From contig JAMPXZ010000008.1 in the NCBI GenBank assembly GCA_023700925.1, positions 1-35,493 of the forward strand: 35,493 nt of DNA, written 5' to 3'. The notes beneath the pieces are model-generated. The model made no database searches. It had not been told where the DNA came from and saw nothing but the letters and a program-made list of their open reading frames with translations. Positions 1-8,374 of the stretch are shown one piece after another. The stretch's first letter is position 1; each line of letters opens with the position of its first letter. Source of the stretch: Oligoflexia bacterium. GTDB taxonomy: Bacteria; Bdellovibrionota; UBA1018. The position numbers and the translations under genes were made by a program.

Positions 1-621
1 AAGAGCGAAGCGGAGCTCGGCGAGCTCTGCGAGCAGGCGCTCGCTGGCACCGGTCTTCTGACCGGCTATCGCGCGCATCGCCCCTACATCGAGATCAAGG
101 TCTGGTGCGGGGAAGAGAACGTCTCCCGCCATGCCGCGGATTTGGCCCGACTCGAACAGGCCCTCTCGCCCTGGCTGGTCGCGCGAGGCGACGAAGATCC
201 GGCCGCGAACTTCCTTCGAACGCTCGCACGGGACGAGGAGATGGAGATCCTGGACGCCGCGTCCGGCGGCCTCCTGGCCGAGCGCCTCGGCCCGCTGCTC
301 AGACATCCGGAGTTCGCCCAGCAGGCGCAGTCACTGGTCCTGGCGACGGAATGGGCTATTCCATCGAGTCCCGAAGAATGGCTCGCGGCGGTGCTGACCC
401 AGGCCGACGAGGAGGCCATCACGCTCGCCCTTGCGGGCCCTGATCGGTCGGGGCGGTACTGGGTCGGGTTGCGGGAAGGAACGACGCTGCACCAGGAGAA
501 TATGCCCTCGCCCTATCCCACCACTCTGGCCTCGGATGAGCTCAACAAGCGCGGCCGGCGTTATGCGATCGAGGTGGCGTTCCGCATGTGGCGCCGTTGG
601 CTCGAAAATTCAGTGAATTAG
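1..621 (+). CDS. cinA: CinA-like protein (competence/damage-inducible, MoCF + PncC-like C-terminal domain), 5' truncated by window start; amidase motif degenerate
   Basis: Frame 1 is open from base 1 (KSEAELGELCEQALAGTGLLTGYRAHRPYIEIKVW...) to TAG/TAA at 621. ILDAASGGLLAERL aligns with the CinA/PncC AESCTGGLLAxRL motif, and LALAGPDRSGRYWVGL with TGIAGPxGGTxxKPVGxVxxGL. Confidence 0.65.
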   Translation, partial: KSEAELGELCEQALAGTGLLTGYRAHRPYIEIKVWCGEENVSRHAADLARLEQALSPWLVARGDEDPAANFLRTLARDEEMEILDAASGGLLAERLGPLLRHPEFAQQAQSLVLATEWAIPSSPEEWLAAVLTQADEEAITLALAGPDRSGRYWVGLREGTTLHQENMPSPYPTTLASDELNKRGRRYAIEVAFRMWRRWLENSVN

Positions 622-695
622 CGCCCTGAACCCCCGCTCCCGTGTCAGCTGCGACACAGCCTAATTAATCCTGCCTCTTTTGGTCAACTTTGATC

Positions 696-701
696 TATAA
701 T
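696..701 (+). promoter_or_regulatory. Candidate -10 box TATAAT upstream of subtilase gene
   Basis: Exact TATAAT in an AT-rich patch 45 nt before the ATG at 746; no convincing -35 seen. Confidence 0.35.
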
Positions 702-745
702 TATAGCAACCCATTCAGGGAAGACCCTGGAGCGCCATCTCACGT

Positions 746-2101
746 ATGTTCGAGCGTTTTCACCTCTATTTTTTGATCGGCGTCTGCGCCGTGAGCACCT
801 TATGCCTGTCGGGCTGTCGGGCTCGCGCGCCCGCCGAGGAGAACCCTTCGTGGACTCCCCAGCCCACGCCAACCGCGACGATCCGGCCGCTGCAGCTCGT
901 GCCAACGGGTTCGACCTCGCTTTCGATCGGTAAGCGCCTCCGCTTCTCCGTCTCGGGCGGAATTCCGCCTTACAGCTTCGCGAGCACCAGCGGCAGCGTC
1001 GGCGCGACCGGCGAGTTCCAGGCTCCCTATCACACCGACCTCGTGACGGTGACGGTGACCGATTCGCGCGGAGCACAGACGCAGACCCTCGTGTCCATCG
1101 TCGCGGGATCGCTGCTGCTGCCGAACGATCCGATGTTTTCGCTCCAAAGCGCCCTTTCACGCGAAGGCGACCAGGACATCGACGCGCCCGAGGCGTGGGC
1201 CCTCCATCAGGACTGCCGAAGCATCCTCGTCGCGGTGCTCGACTCGGGGATCGATACCGAACACCCGGATCTGGCGGCGAACCTCTGGACGAACCCGGAG
1301 GAGTCCTATGCGGACGGAGTCGACGGCGACGGCAACGGCTTCGCCGACGATAGCCACGGCTGGAACTTCGTTGGCGACAACAATGACATCATGGACGAGA
1401 ACCTGCACGGCACGCACGTCGCGGGGATCATCGGCGCCGTGGGCAACAACGGGATCGGCGTTTCGGGAGTCTGCTGGCGGGCCTCGCTCGCCGCGGTGAA
1501 GTTCCTCGATGCCGACGGAGTGGGGACCTCCTCGGATGCGGTGGACGCGATCGACTACGCGATCGGCATCGGGGCCAAGGTCATCAACGCCTCCTTCGGC
1601 GGCAACACCTACAATCAGGCGGTCAAGGATGCCCTCGACCGGGCGAACTCCGCGGGGATCCTGTTCGTCTCCGCCGCCGGCAATGAAACCTCGGACAACG
1701 ACACGATCGCGTACTATCCCGGCAACTACGATTCGCCGAACATCGTTACCGTCGCGGCCACGACCGAGACCGATTCGCTCGCCTCGTACTCCAACTACGG
1801 CGTCACGCAGGTGGACCTTGCCGCCCCCGGCTCGAACGTGCTCAGCACCTTTCCGACCGTCGCCACCCCCGAGATGGTCAGCCGCGATAAGACCTCCAAC
1901 TACGAACGCCTCAACGGAACCTCGATGGCCGCACCCCTGGTCGCGGGGGCGGCCGCGCTCGTCTGGAGCTTCGAGCCCGCGCTCACCCATCTGCAGGTGC
2001 GCGCGCGCCTGCTCGAACGGGCCGACCCGGTGACCGCTCTGGAAGGCAAGATCAGCGGCGCGCGACGCCTGAATCTCCGAAAGGCCATCTATGTCCCATA
2101 A
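746..2101 (+). CDS. S8 family subtilisin-like serine protease, lipoprotein
   Basis: Catalytic motifs VAVLDSGID (Asp), HGTHVAGIIGA (His), NGTSMAAPLVAGAAAL (Ser). Signal peptide with lipobox LSGC. Ig-like segment before the catalytic domain. Confidence 0.93.
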   Translation: MFERFHLYFLIGVCAVSTLCLSGCRARAPAEENPSWTPQPTPTATIRPLQLVPTGSTSLSIGKRLRFSVSGGIPPYSFASTSGSVGATGEFQAPYHTDLVTVTVTDSRGAQTQTLVSIVAGSLLLPNDPMFSLQSALSREGDQDIDAPEAWALHQDCRSILVAVLDSGIDTEHPDLAANLWTNPEESYADGVDGDGNGFADDSHGWNFVGDNNDIMDENLHGTHVAGIIGAVGNNGIGVSGVCWRASLAAVKFLDADGVGTSSDAVDAIDYAIGIGAKVINASFGGNTYNQAVKDALDRANSAGILFVSAAGNETSDNDTIAYYPGNYDSPNIVTVAATTETDSLASYSNYGVTQVDLAAPGSNVLSTFPTVATPEMVSRDKTSNYERLNGTSMAAPLVAGAAALVWSFEPALTHLQVRARLLERADPVTALEGKISGARRLNLRKAIYVP

Positions 2102-2825
2102 CGCCAGAACGGTTCGGAAGAAGCTCGCCCGCCAGAAGGTCATCCGCACCATCGGGCTGATGACCGCCACCCTCGGAATGATCGTTGCCGCGGGAATCCT
2201 CTCACTGCAGGCAACGCTTCAGAGCTTTCTCGAAAGAGACCTCCCCCGCCCGGAGTCCCCCGGGACACCCGCGGCGGTGACGGGCCCGGCGCAGCCGCTT
2301 CCTCCGCGAGAAAGCCGGCTCGAGAAGGTGGACGCGGGGCTTCGCCCCGGAAAATTTTTTACCGCGCCGCGGACGCCGTTTTTCAAGATCCTCAACGGCC
2401 AGCCCGTGGTCAGCGTCGCCGAGACCCGGCCCGACGGCCTGGGCAACTTCACCCGCGTCACGATCGTGAAAACGCAGCTCAAGTACCCCCTGATCCGCGT
2501 GGAAGACCGCCTTCGCTCCGCCCCGCCCGAAGGCTCGGACGAAGCGGCCGAGCAGCTCCTCGCGCGCACCGCGATGGTCGCGGATCACCTCATGCTGACG
2601 CCGAATCCGCAGGTCACCGAGGAGGACCTCACGCGACTGGTGGCGTCACTCAACGAAGAGGCCGGAAGCTCCCACTATGAGATCCGCCGCACGAATCCGA
2701 ACTCCCGGATCTTCCTCATCGCCTTCGACGGCACCTCACCGCAGGAGCTGGAAGAGGTTCGCGCGCGGATCAGCGCGACGGGCCTGGCCCGCGAGGTCGA
2801 GCCTGACTACCTCGTCCACAACTGA
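2091..2825 (+). CDS. Membrane-anchored protein with C-terminal S8-propeptide/I9-inhibitor-like segment
   Basis: N-terminal TM helix (IGLMTATLGMIVAAGIL). C-terminus ...SRIFLIAFDGTSPQELEEVRARISATGLAREVEPDYLVHN resembles the end of subtilase prodomains (VExxEPNYxV). Overlaps the protease stop by 11 bp. Confidence 0.6.
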   Translation: MSHNARTVRKKLARQKVIRTIGLMTATLGMIVAAGILSLQATLQSFLERDLPRPESPGTPAAVTGPAQPLPPRESRLEKVDAGLRPGKFFTAPRTPFFKILNGQPVVSVAETRPDGLGNFTRVTIVKTQLKYPLIRVEDRLRSAPPEGSDEAAEQLLARTAMVADHLMLTPNPQVTEEDLTRLVASLNEEAGSSHYEIRRTNPNSRIFLIAFDGTSPQELEEVRARISATGLAREVEPDYLVHN

Positions 2826-2851
2826 GAGGACCGCGGGTGCCCCACCGCGCT

Positions 2852-2880
2852 TTGACAAGGGGGCAGGCGCGCCCTATAGT
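2852..2880 (+). promoter_or_regulatory. Sigma70-type promoter TTGACA-N17-TATAGT
   Basis: Perfect -35 (2852-2857) and near-perfect -10 (2875-2880) at 17-bp spacing, 34 bp before the ATG at 2915. Confidence 0.75.
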
Positions 2881-2914
2881 GATCGCAGCGTAAACCCCCA
2901 TCGGAGATCACTCA

Positions 2915-3157
2915 ATGTCGGATCAAAACATGAAAGAAGAGCTCGAACGGCTGCGTGCCGAAAACGCGGCGCTCAAGAACACGAAGGCGAAGGGGCTTTC
3001 GCTGAAAATCAGCGAAAAAGGCGGTCTCTCGGTCTATGGCCTCGGGCGTTTTCCGGTGACGCTCTACAAGGAACAGTGGACCCGGCTCCTGGACATGGCC
3101 GAGGAGATCCGTTCCTTCCTCAAGGCCAACGACTCGCAGCTGAAGACCAAAGAATAA
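2915..3157 (+). CDS. Small conserved protein of unknown function (KGGLSVYGLGRFPVTLYKEQW motif)
   Basis: 80-aa ORF with ggag SD and a strong promoter upstream; coiled-coil N-terminus (ELERLRAENAALK) followed by a distinctive, recalled-as-conserved motif. Confidence 0.75.
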   Translation: MSDQNMKEELERLRAENAALKNTKAKGLSLKISEKGGLSVYGLGRFPVTLYKEQWTRLLDMAEEIRSFLKANDSQLKTKE

Positions 3158-3242
3158 GCCTTCCGCGGGTATGGCCGTTGCACCCTTTCCGTCCAGCGTC
3201 CGGAATTCACCGACGCACAAGACGCAAAGGGAGATTTTTGCC

Positions 3243-3515
3243 ATGGCCAATCCGAATCTTTCAGAAAAGACCGAGTCCACCGCGAGTTCGATTCGTGACG
3301 CATCCGAGCGCTTCGCGCGCGAGGCGAAGTCCGATGCGAAGGACATGATCAATGACGCCAGCGAGGCGGCGAGCGAATTCTACGATCGCGCGAGCCTCTG
3401 GGTGCAGGACAACTACGGCAAGAGCATCGCCATCGTGGCGACCCTCGCCGCCGTCGGCATGTTCGGCTACGTCCTGGGGCGCAACCAGCGCTCGAAGGAT
3501 TTCCCTCAACTCTGA
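3243..3515 (+). CDS. DUF883/ElaB-YqjD-like membrane-anchored protein
   Basis: Amphipathic helical N-terminus and C-terminal TM IVATLAAVGMFGYVLGR with a GR end, as in YqjD-like proteins. SD gggag before the ATG at 3243; the ORF-track start at 3171 is too far upstream. Confidence 0.75.
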   Translation: MANPNLSEKTESTASSIRDASERFAREAKSDAKDMINDASEAASEFYDRASLWVQDNYGKSIAIVATLAAVGMFGYVLGRNQRSKDFPQL

Positions 3516-3531
3516 ATCCAGGGAGCCGCAC

Positions 3532-3927
3532 ATGCAAAAGCCCCTGAAAAACCCCCTTCCTCCTTTGGGCGGGGCGGCAGCCTCGCTCAAGAAGATCATC
3601 CGGCTCCAGCGCGATCTCGCGGTCCTGGACCTGGAGATGCGGACCCTCCGCCAGGCACGGCGGCTGGCCTGGGGCGGCGCCGCGCTCACGCTGGCGGTGC
3701 TTGGGGTTTTTCACGGCTTTTTCTGGCTGTTCCAATGGCTCCAGTCTTCCGGCTGGTCTCCGGGAGCCCTGGCCGCGCTGGCTTTTATCGGCTTCGGGCT
3801 CCCGGCCGCCGCCCTGGGCGGCTGGGCCCTGCGTCCTTCCGGAGCCACTCCTCACCGAGGTGAATATGAAGCTGATCGAGCCGGTCCTGCCGGCGAACGA
3901 GGCGACGCGCCTCCGACTCGTAGCTGA
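3532..3927 (+). CDS. YqjE-like/phage-holin-like two-TM membrane protein
   Basis: Two hydrophobic helices (AALTLAVLGVFHGFFWLFQWL, ALAALAFIGFGLPAAALGGWAL), directly after the YqjD-like gene. Confidence 0.5.
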   Translation: MQKPLKNPLPPLGGAAASLKKIIRLQRDLAVLDLEMRTLRQARRLAWGGAALTLAVLGVFHGFFWLFQWLQSSGWSPGALAALAFIGFGLPAAALGGWALRPSGATPHRGEYEADRAGPAGERGDAPPTRS

Positions 3928-4237
3928 GCTCGAAGAGCAGAGAACGCTCCTTCAGGCCCATCTGATGGACGCGGTCCAGGCATCACTGGACTGGACGCGC
4001 CTGCAACGCTGGGTCGCGCACCATCCCGTCCAGACAGCGGTCCTCACGGTGACAGGCCTCGCCGTGCTGGCGAACGCCCAGAAGCGCGGGCGCCTGAAGC
4101 CGCTCGCGCGATCGTTGACACGCACCTGGGCGGCGCGCGGCGCCGCTCCGCTTGACGGACGCCGGGTGCTCTGCGAGGCTCCGATCGATGAGCGCGCAAT
4201 CCCTTCTGCCAGCCCACCTCTCCGGGCCCGCGGCTAG
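3866..4237 (+). CDS. Small YqjK-like or hypothetical protein
   Basis: ORF MKLIEPVLPANEATRLRLVAELEEQRTLLQAHLMDAVQASLDW..., overlapping its neighbours on both sides; YqjK-like by synteny and helical content. Confidence 0.45.
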   Translation: MKLIEPVLPANEATRLRLVAELEEQRTLLQAHLMDAVQASLDWTRLQRWVAHHPVQTAVLTVTGLAVLANAQKRGRLKPLARSLTRTWAARGAAPLDGRRVLCEAPIDERAIPSASPPLRARG

Positions 4238-4883
4238 CGGTCTCCAGGAGAACGAGCCGATCGCCCAGTTCGAGCTCGGGGGTCTCCACAACTTCGTTTA
4301 CCTGATCCTTGACTGGGCGACCCGACGCGCGGCGATCGTGGACCCGCAAAAGGATCTTACGGACCCGCTCGCCGCCTGTGAGCGTCACGGCTTCACCCTG
4401 GAGTCGATCCTCCTCACCCACACGCACCACGATCACACCGGAGGAGTCCGTGAGCTGCTCGGCCGATTTCCCGGGCTGACGCTGACTCTGGGCGAAAAGG
4501 ACCTTCATCGCCTGCGGGCGAGCGGCCGATTACGCCTCCTTCAGGCCGACACCGCCCTCGCGGTCGGAAGCCTTTCCGTCGACGCCTTCCCCACCCCCGG
4601 CCACAGCGCGGGCGCCTTCTGCTACCGGGTCAACGCCGGGCCCGGGTTCTTACTGACGGGTGACACCCTATTCATCCGGGACTGCGGCCGCACGGATCTC
4701 GAAACCGGAAGTACCGCCGAGATGTTCCGCTCCCTCCAGCGGCTGCGGGGGTTGGCGGCCGAGACCGTGATCCTGCCGGGCCATCACTACGCCCCGGAAT
4801 GCGCCTCCACGCTCGAGCGGGAGCTGCGCGAGAGCCCGCCCCTTCGCTGCCGGAACGAGGCGGAGCTGGCGGCCCTGCCCTAG
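4188..4883 (+). CDS. MBL-fold hydrolase, hydroxyacylglutathione hydrolase-like
   Basis: THTHHDHTGG, TPGHSAGA, LLTGDTLFIRDCGRTD and PGHHYAP motifs. Start taken at ATG 4188 (MSAQSLL...). Confidence 0.88.
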   Translation: MSAQSLLPAHLSGPAASGLQENEPIAQFELGGLHNFVYLILDWATRRAAIVDPQKDLTDPLAACERHGFTLESILLTHTHHDHTGGVRELLGRFPGLTLTLGEKDLHRLRASGRLRLLQADTALAVGSLSVDAFPTPGHSAGAFCYRVNAGPGFLLTGDTLFIRDCGRTDLETGSTAEMFRSLQRLRGLAAETVILPGHHYAPECASTLERELRESPPLRCRNEAELAALP

Positions 4884-4898
4884 TACCGCGGCAACTAG
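4880..4898. repeat. Dispersed repeat copy 1: CTAGTACCGCGGCAACTAG (near-palindrome)
   Basis: Shares 17 bp (CTAGTACCGCGGCAACT) with 25967-25983 and 13 bp with 15878-15890. Includes the TAG stop of the MBL gene. Confidence 0.7.
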
Positions 4899-4909
4899 CA
4901 AAATCGCCC

Positions 4910-4938
4910 TTGGGTTTCGTGGCAAGACACGCGAAAAT
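4910..4938 (+). promoter_or_regulatory. Candidate promoter TTGGGT-N17-GAAAAT, 6 nt before the ATG at 4945
   Basis: Hexamers at 4910-4915 and 4933-4938 with 17-bp spacing. Confidence 0.4.
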
Positions 4939-4944
4939 GGCGAA

Positions 4945-5712
4945 ATGCTGACGTTGACCCGTTCCTCCCCCCTGCGCCTTTCGCGCACCGAATCGCTTCG
5001 TTACGGAGCCGTCCTTCCGTGGCAGGCCCTGAAGCTGATCGCCCGGGACCGCGTGCTCCTGTTCTGGAGCGCCGTCCCGCTGCTGATCACCGTCGGGCTT
5101 TACACCTGGCTCCTGGGCTCACTCAAAGCGGCGGTCAAGGGCATGTGGCTCCACGCCTTTCTCAGCTGGGGCTGGAATCCCGGGGGGTTCGTCGCCGATC
5201 TCGTGCTCCTGTTTTCCGACCTCTTCGTCTTCCTGGCCGGGGCCCTGACTTTTTCGATCGCGGCCGGAATCGTGGCCTCGCCCTTCAATGATCTTCTGGC
5301 CGAAAAAACCGAGCCCCGCGCCACGCCCGTGCTGCCGCCGGTGCCCGCCCAATCCTTCCGAACCAAGGTGAGGCTCATCTGGGTGGATCTGCTCAAGGCG
5401 CTCGCGACCACGTCAGCCACCATCCTGGCGTTGCTGCTTTCGTGGATTCCCCTCGTCAATCTCGTGGCCTTTGCCGTGGCGCTTCTGCTGATGACCTTCC
5501 AGTACATCAGCTACCCGCAGACCCGCCGGGGGATCGGCTTGGGAGCCGGCCTCGGGTTCCTTTGGCGTCATTTCTACGCCTGCCTGGGCTTCGGCGCGGC
5601 GCTCTCCCTCTTTTACGCATTGCCGATCGTGTCGGTGCTGGCGCTTCCGGCGGCGGTCGTGGGCGGAACGCTGCTGGTCGCCCGCTCCGAGGGCGAGATC
5701 GGGCTCCGCTAG
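4945..5712 (+). CDS. EI24/CysZ-like integral membrane protein
   Basis: Multiple TM helices. Pattern GAVLPWQALKLIARDRVLLFWSAVPLLITV and IAAGIVASPFNDLLAEKTE is typical of the EI24 family. Confidence 0.75.
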   Translation: MLTLTRSSPLRLSRTESLRYGAVLPWQALKLIARDRVLLFWSAVPLLITVGLYTWLLGSLKAAVKGMWLHAFLSWGWNPGGFVADLVLLFSDLFVFLAGALTFSIAAGIVASPFNDLLAEKTEPRATPVLPPVPAQSFRTKVRLIWVDLLKALATTSATILALLLSWIPLVNLVAFAVALLLMTFQYISYPQTRRGIGLGAGLGFLWRHFYACLGFGAALSLFYALPIVSVLALPAAVVGGTLLVARSEGEIGLR

Positions 5713-5806
5713 GCCCCCGCGCCCGGGGCCAAGCGTCGGCAATTCCTGCCCATCGAGTTCGCTCCTTCTTCTTCCGATCGGTATCTGGAAGGAAGGGCCT
5801 CTCTCC

Positions 5807-6508
5807 ATGGAAGCGAGAAAATCTCCGTTTTGTCCCCGCACCGCGGCGCTCGTGATCGCCGTCGTGCTCACCCCGCTCAGCGGCTGCCGTTTCGGCAACA
5901 AGGTGGAGTACGCTCCGCCCCGCTACAAGGTCACCACCTATGAGACGGCGCCGCAGACGCTGACGTTCTGCGGTCTCGACTCCCGGCCTTGCCAGGCCGC
6001 CGCGACCAATCTTCTGCCCGATGACGTCTTCACCCAGATCATCACCGACCCGATGCTTCTGATCGAAGACTCGCAGCTCAAGCAAGCCGTCCTCGTTTCG
6101 AGCGAGGACACCTCGATGGGTTTCGATTATTCCAGCGGCAGCATCCTGTTCGGCGGCGAGACGAACCGGATCCTGGCCTGGACCGGCGAATGTGAAACCA
6201 CCCTGACCGGCCTGGTCGAAGGCGGCCTCAACGCGACGGCCCCCCACGCCGCCGGCGCCGCCGGCCGCGCGGAGCTGAAGCTCACGGTCACCCGCAAGTT
6301 CGAAGGCGCCAGCTGCGGCGAAGAGCTCTACGAGATGTACCAGTGCTACCTCGACGCCGCGAAATGCCCGGGTGCCAGCGAGTCCGATCATGCCGCGGCA
6401 CAGTCTTACGTCTCCTGGCTTTTCGGCGCTTACCTGCAGTCCGGGGCGCTCCTGCCCGAGGACCTGCCCGAGGTCCGCTCCGTCTCCTACGAAGTTTTCT
6501 ATCAGTAA
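5807..6508 (+). CDS. Predicted lipoprotein of unknown function
   Basis: Signal peptide ending LTPLSGCRF; Cys-containing exported body; SD ggaagg upstream. Confidence 0.7.
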   Translation: MEARKSPFCPRTAALVIAVVLTPLSGCRFGNKVEYAPPRYKVTTYETAPQTLTFCGLDSRPCQAAATNLLPDDVFTQIITDPMLLIEDSQLKQAVLVSSEDTSMGFDYSSGSILFGGETNRILAWTGECETTLTGLVEGGLNATAPHAAGAAGRAELKLTVTRKFEGASCGEELYEMYQCYLDAAKCPGASESDHAAAQSYVSWLFGAYLQSGALLPEDLPEVRSVSYEVFYQ

Positions 6509-6529
6509 GGCCTGTGATAGGCTCCGGCC

Positions 6530-7162
6530 ATGCGGCTTTCGAACAAGATCGTGATCGCGACGCAGAACCGGAGCAAGTTCGACGAATTCAAGGCTCTTTT
6601 CAACGCTTATCCGGAGATCGAGCTGGCGCGGGCCGACCAGCTCATCCGCAATGCGGACCTGCTGCGCTTCGGTGAGACTTTTGACACGTACCTCGCGAAC
6701 GCCCTCGCCAAGGCCCGGCTCGCGGGCAACGCCTGCCACCATCCCGTGATCGCCGACGACTCCGGACTCGAGGTCGAAGGGATCGGCTGGAAGCCCGGCG
6801 TCCGCAGCTTCCGCTATGCCGAGGCCCGGCCCGGCGTGCCGCAGGATCAGGCGAACAACGAGCGCCTGCTCAAGGAGCTCGGCCCGAACAAATCGCGCCA
6901 GGCCCGTTTCACCTGCACCCTGGTGCTGCTGATGGAAGGCATCCTGCTCCACGCCACCGGCGTTCTCGAAGGCACGATCGCCGAGGCGCCTCGAGGCGAA
7001 AACGGCTTCGGGTACGACCCGCTCTTCATTCCACGGGGCTCCACCAAGACCTTCGCCGAAATGAGCGATGGCGAGAAGAACTCCATTTCCCACCGCGGCA
7101 AGGCGCTGCACGAGCTCATGAGCCAGGTCAAAACCCACGGCATCGTCTTCGTGAAGCCCTGA
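6530..7162 (+). CDS. rdgB: RdgB/HAM1 non-canonical purine NTP pyrophosphatase
   Basis: IATQNRSKFDEFKALF, VIADDSGLEVEGIGWKPGVRS, GFGYDPLFIPRGSTKTFAEMSDGEKNSISHRGKAL motifs. Confidence 0.95.
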   Translation: MRLSNKIVIATQNRSKFDEFKALFNAYPEIELARADQLIRNADLLRFGETFDTYLANALAKARLAGNACHHPVIADDSGLEVEGIGWKPGVRSFRYAEARPGVPQDQANNERLLKELGPNKSRQARFTCTLVLLMEGILLHATGVLEGTIAEAPRGENGFGYDPLFIPRGSTKTFAEMSDGEKNSISHRGKALHELMSQVKTHGIVFVKP

Positions 7163-7166
7163 ATCC

Positions 7167-7952
7167 TCAGCCCGTGCCCGGCGTCCAGAAGAGCCGGTAA
7201 TAAAGCCATTTGAAATACTCGAGCATCGTCACACGCGTGCCGTGGACGCTCGAGCGCCATTCGCCCGCCTCGAAGGGCTCCTGAAACGCGGAAAGCGTCT
7301 GGATCTGGATCTCCTGGCCCACCGACTGGAACACACGCTGGAAAATAAAAGCCGAACGCCGCATGTGGTAGGGCGAGGTGACGAGCACGATCTTGGTCCA
7401 GCGCGAGCCGAGCGGCGTCGCGCTTGCCGGAACCGGTCCGAGCGCCTGACCGGCACCGGACTCCGGCGAGGCGGCCAGAAGGCGCGGCTCCGAAACGGGC
7501 AGCTGGCGGCTGATGTGACGGCCCAGCCAGCGGGCATTGGCCTCCGTGTTGAAGCTCTCGCGCTCGATCACGACGTACTCGGGCGGAATCACGTCGCGCA
7601 CGCCGCTGCGAAGCTGCCGCCGGAAAACAGCCCAGGTGGACTGCGGGCCCATGCCGGCGATGTACAGGACCGGAACGGGCGGCGGGGGCGGCTCTCCCGG
7701 CTGCGGCTTGCGGTGGCTGGCCTCCCAGTAGCGGTACCAGAGATCGCCTGCGGCGGCGATTCGGCCTCGGCCCCCGGCCAGACAGACGATCGCGTCGACG
7801 TCGGGAAGCCTCACCCCGTCCATCGTGTCGACGTAGTCATAAACCTCCCCTGCCAGCAGGTAGGGCAGGACGAGCAGACCGATAACCACGCCCGAAAAAA
7901 GCGCGAAAAGCTGGGGCAGATTCTTGCGGAAGCGGGCTCGCATCTTCATCAT
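7167..7952 (-). CDS. YdcF/ElyC-like DUF218 domain membrane protein
   Basis: N-terminal TM; VDAIVCLAGGRGRI and KIVLVTSPYHMRRSAFIFQRVF motifs. Confidence 0.8.
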   Translation of the reverse strand: MMKMRARFRKNLPQLFALFSGVVIGLLVLPYLLAGEVYDYVDTMDGVRLPDVDAIVCLAGGRGRIAAAGDLWYRYWEASHRKPQPGEPPPPPVPVLYIAGMGPQSTWAVFRRQLRSGVRDVIPPEYVVIERESFNTEANARWLGRHISRQLPVSEPRLLAASPESGAGQALGPVPASATPLGSRWTKIVLVTSPYHMRRSAFIFQRVFQSVGQEIQIQTLSAFQEPFEAGEWRSSVHGTRVTMLEYFKWLYYRLFWTPGTG

Positions 7953-8072
7953 GGTCGACTGGGATTGATCTTATCACCACTTTCCCAGATTTTCCGCCTT
8001 GCAAAAGGTTCAGGTTTCCACTACGGTGTGGACCCTCAGGCGATTTGAAAAGATTTCAGGAGATTTCAGGCC

Positions 8073-8300
8073 ATGGCTCGTTTTTGTGAATACTGTGAAA
8101 AAGGCCCGGTCACCGGTCACAAGGTGTCCCACTCGAACATCAAGACCCGCACCCGCTGGCTGCCGAACCTCAGTCGGATGAAAGCCGTCATCAACGGAAC
8201 CACTCGCACGGTGCGGATCTGCAGCCGCTGCATTCGGTCCGGTCTGGTTCAGCGCCCCGTAAAGCGCACCTACAAGCCGGAAACGACCAGCGCCAGCTAA
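8073..8300 (+). CDS. rpmB: 50S ribosomal protein L28 (zinc-binding C4 form)
   Basis: [33 protein letters not shown]...[12 protein letters not shown]; two CxxC pairs. Confidence 0.95.
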   Translation: MARFCEYCEKGPVTGHKVSHSNIKTRTRWLPNLSRMKAVINGTTRTVRICSRCIRSGLVQRPVKRTYKPETTSAS

Positions 8301-8328
8301 GCTAGCGCAGACATTAGATTTTGGTTTT

Positions 8329-8374
8329 GCAAAACCGGATCGCCCCGCGGGGGCCTTCCGGTTTTGCCTTTTTT
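8329..8374 (+). terminator. Rho-independent terminator between convergent rpmB and ridA
   Basis: GCAAAACCGGA ... TCCGGTTTTGC stem (8329-8339/8357-8367) with an inner GC stem, followed by cctttttta. Confidence 0.85.

Noticed and set aside
642-657. gtgtcagctgcgacac hairpin after cinA as terminator
   Set aside because: Stem only 5 bp and no T-tract follows.
5507-7138. 543-aa minus-strand ORF
   Set aside because: Shadow ORF across the EI24, lipoprotein and rdgB genes; no recognisable domain.
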